Made by a program: the position numbers and the translations under genes. This document shows positions 4,945-5,772 of a stretch of DNA of 5,772 bases, piece by piece. The first letter of the stretch is position 1, and every line of letters starts with the position of its first letter. The notes beneath the pieces are model-generated. The model worked only from the letters and a program-made list of their open reading frames with translations, was not told the DNA's origin and searched no databases. Origin of the DNA: Gammaproteobacteria bacterium (GTDB lineage Bacteria; Pseudomonadota; Gammaproteobacteria; Burkholderiales; Thiobacillaceae); contig JAHJNP010000390.1 in assembly GCA_018820745.1 (NCBI GenBank), positions 1 to 5,772 of the forward strand, given 5' to 3'.

Positions 4945-5641
4945 TTCCTGCGTCGCCCCACCCGGGCGCAAGTTCGGCCAGCAGCGCCGGCAGCGGATCG
5001 CGTCGCTGCGCGGTCTGGTAACGCTTCACTGCCGACCAGGTGGAGAGGTAGTCGACCAGCCGCGACAGGGTCCATTCGACTTCGATCGCAAAAGGCGGCG
5101 GCTGGATTTCCGCAAACGGGAAATTCAGGCTGCGGTAGGCGTCGTCGATCAGCGCGCGCTCCGGCGGCCAGTAGGGGCCGACGGTTTCGGCATAGAAACG
5201 CTGAAACCGCACATCCATCCCACCCGGCAGCACCATGCGGCCGTATCCCCAGAGGGCGACGATGCCGCCGGGCTTCAGCACGCGCGCGGCTTCGGCATGA
5301 AAGCGCGGCAGGTCGAACCAGTGCGCCGCCTGGGCGACGATGGCGAGGTCAACGCTGCAGTCGGCAAGGCCGCTGGCTTCCGCCGGCGCGACCCGGTAAT
5401 CGACAAGCGGATGCGGCGCGGCGTGACGGATCTGCTCGGCCGAGGCGTCGGTGGCGACAACGCGGCGGAAATGCGGCGCCAGCCCCAACGCCGCCTGGCC
5501 GCTGCCGGTGGCGCAATCCCAGGCGAGCGCCTGTTCGGCGCACTGGCCGGCGAGCCAGGCGAACAGCGCGGCGGGATAGTCGGGTCGGTAGGCGGCGTAA
5601 CGCTCGGACGCCGACGAGAAGTGGTCCTTGAAGCCGCTCAA
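4895..5641 (-). CDS. Class I SAM-dependent methyltransferase (Methyltransf_11-like, substrate unknown)
   Basis: A 248-residue cytoplasmic methyltransferase. It opens with F-K-D-H-F-S and Y-x-x-Y-R-P-D-Y-P, common at the start of this group. SAM-binding motif I is D42-C-A-T-G46-S-G48-Q, the acidic residue that contacts the ribose is Asp65 (A-T-D-A-S), then A-Q-A-A-H-W-F-D at 103-110 and R-V-L-K-P-G-G at 120-126. The overall pattern resembles trans-aconitate-methyltransferase-like and UbiE-like small-molecule enzymes; the substrate cannot be told. The C-terminus W-P-L-F-L-R-V-G-R is usual for the group, so the gene is complete. The start is TTG (5639-5641), overlapping the upstream stop as TTGA, with no better start nearby; translation is probably coupled. 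Its last 50 bp are duplicated as a decayed fragment beside nrdG. Confidence 0.9.
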   Translation of the reverse strand: MSGFKDHFSSASERYAAYRPDYPAALFAWLAGQCAEQALAWDCATGSGQAALGLAPHFRRVVATDASAEQIRHAAPHPLVDYRVAPAEASGLADCSVDLAIVAQAAHWFDLPRFHAEAARVLKPGGIVALWGYGRMVLPGGMDVRFQRFYAETVGPYWPPERALIDDAYRSLNFPFAEIQPPPFAIEVEWTLSRLVDYLSTWSAVKRYQTAQRRDPLPALLAELAPGWGDAGTARKLQWPLFLRVGRR

Positions 5642-5772
5642 CTGGGCAGCAGCGTCAGGCGCAGGTCGCCGCCGATCTGCCGCACGTCGGCCAGTTTAAA
5701 GCGTGCGGCGTCGGCCAGCGTGGTGAGCGGCGGGTGGGCAAACAGCCCGCGCGCGTGGTCGCCCACCGCCAG
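5638..5772 (-). CDS. Unrecognised protein, C-terminal 44 residues (5' end outside window)
   Basis: An open frame runs from the right edge to a TGA at 5638-5640, reading L-A-V-G-D-H-A-R-G-L-F at its left end and D-L-R-L-T-L-L-P-S at its C-terminus. Codon use is G+C-rich at third positions and the stop overlaps the methyltransferase TTG start by 4 nt. Both points support a real gene in one operon with it. I do not recognise the family from this tail: it has no cysteine, no membrane segment and no obvious motif. Confidence 0.65.
   Translation of the reverse strand: MAVGDHARGLFAHPPLTTLADAARFKLADVRQIGGDLRLTLLPS

Noticed and set aside
4762..5631. 289-residue + strand ORF opposite the methyltransferase
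   Set aside because: Its product is arginine-, alanine- and proline-rich low-complexity sequence, as expected antisense to a G+C-rich gene. The - strand has clear methyltransferase motifs.

Overview
The window looks like chromosomal DNA of a G+C-rich, facultatively anaerobic proteobacterium, most likely a betaproteobacterium. This rests on protein style and codon use, not on a search. It carries the end of an anaerobic (class III) ribonucleotide reductase operon on the + strand. Facing it is a leftward series of genes on the - strand: an unidentified partial gene, a SAM methyltransferase, a type II secretion-like pseudopilin and a large membrane GGDEF-EAL protein.

Region 1-1250 (+): the C-terminal part of NrdD ends at 313 with its zinc-binding knuckle but without the glycyl-radical tail. 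That tail (R-V-M-G-Y motif, Gly32) is in a separate 62-residue gene at 331-519 with its own strong ribosome binding site. nrdG, the radical-SAM activase that generates the glycyl radical, follows at 558-1250. The three genes would supply dNTPs without oxygen. The nrdG start lies in a small repeat-rich, potentially structured leader: a 14-bp direct repeat, a 7-codon mini-ORF that overlaps the start as ATGA, and two abutting hairpins.

Region 1251-1332: two bases after nrdG, on the opposite strand, is a decayed copy of the last 16 codons of a methyltransferase gene. It matches the end of the intact methyltransferase at 4895-5641 at 44 of 50 positions. The two copies are direct repeats that bracket about 3.6 kb.

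Region 1333-4587 (-): a two-gene operon. A GspG-like pseudopilin (4102-4587) is followed after 3 nt by a 921-residue membrane protein with a periplasmic sensor region, HAMP, GAF-like, GGDEF and EAL domains, all with intact catalytic motifs. This suggests a link between a surface filament or secretion component and cyclic-di-GMP. The segment is less G+C-rich than the nrd and methyltransferase flanks (hand-counted 60-base rows: about 53-58% against 73%).

Region 4588-4894: a 307-bp gene-poor stretch with a candidate promoter for the pseudopilin operon and two hairpins. Region 4895-5772 (-): a class I SAM methyltransferase starting at a TTG that overlaps the stop of an unrecognised gene running off the right edge.
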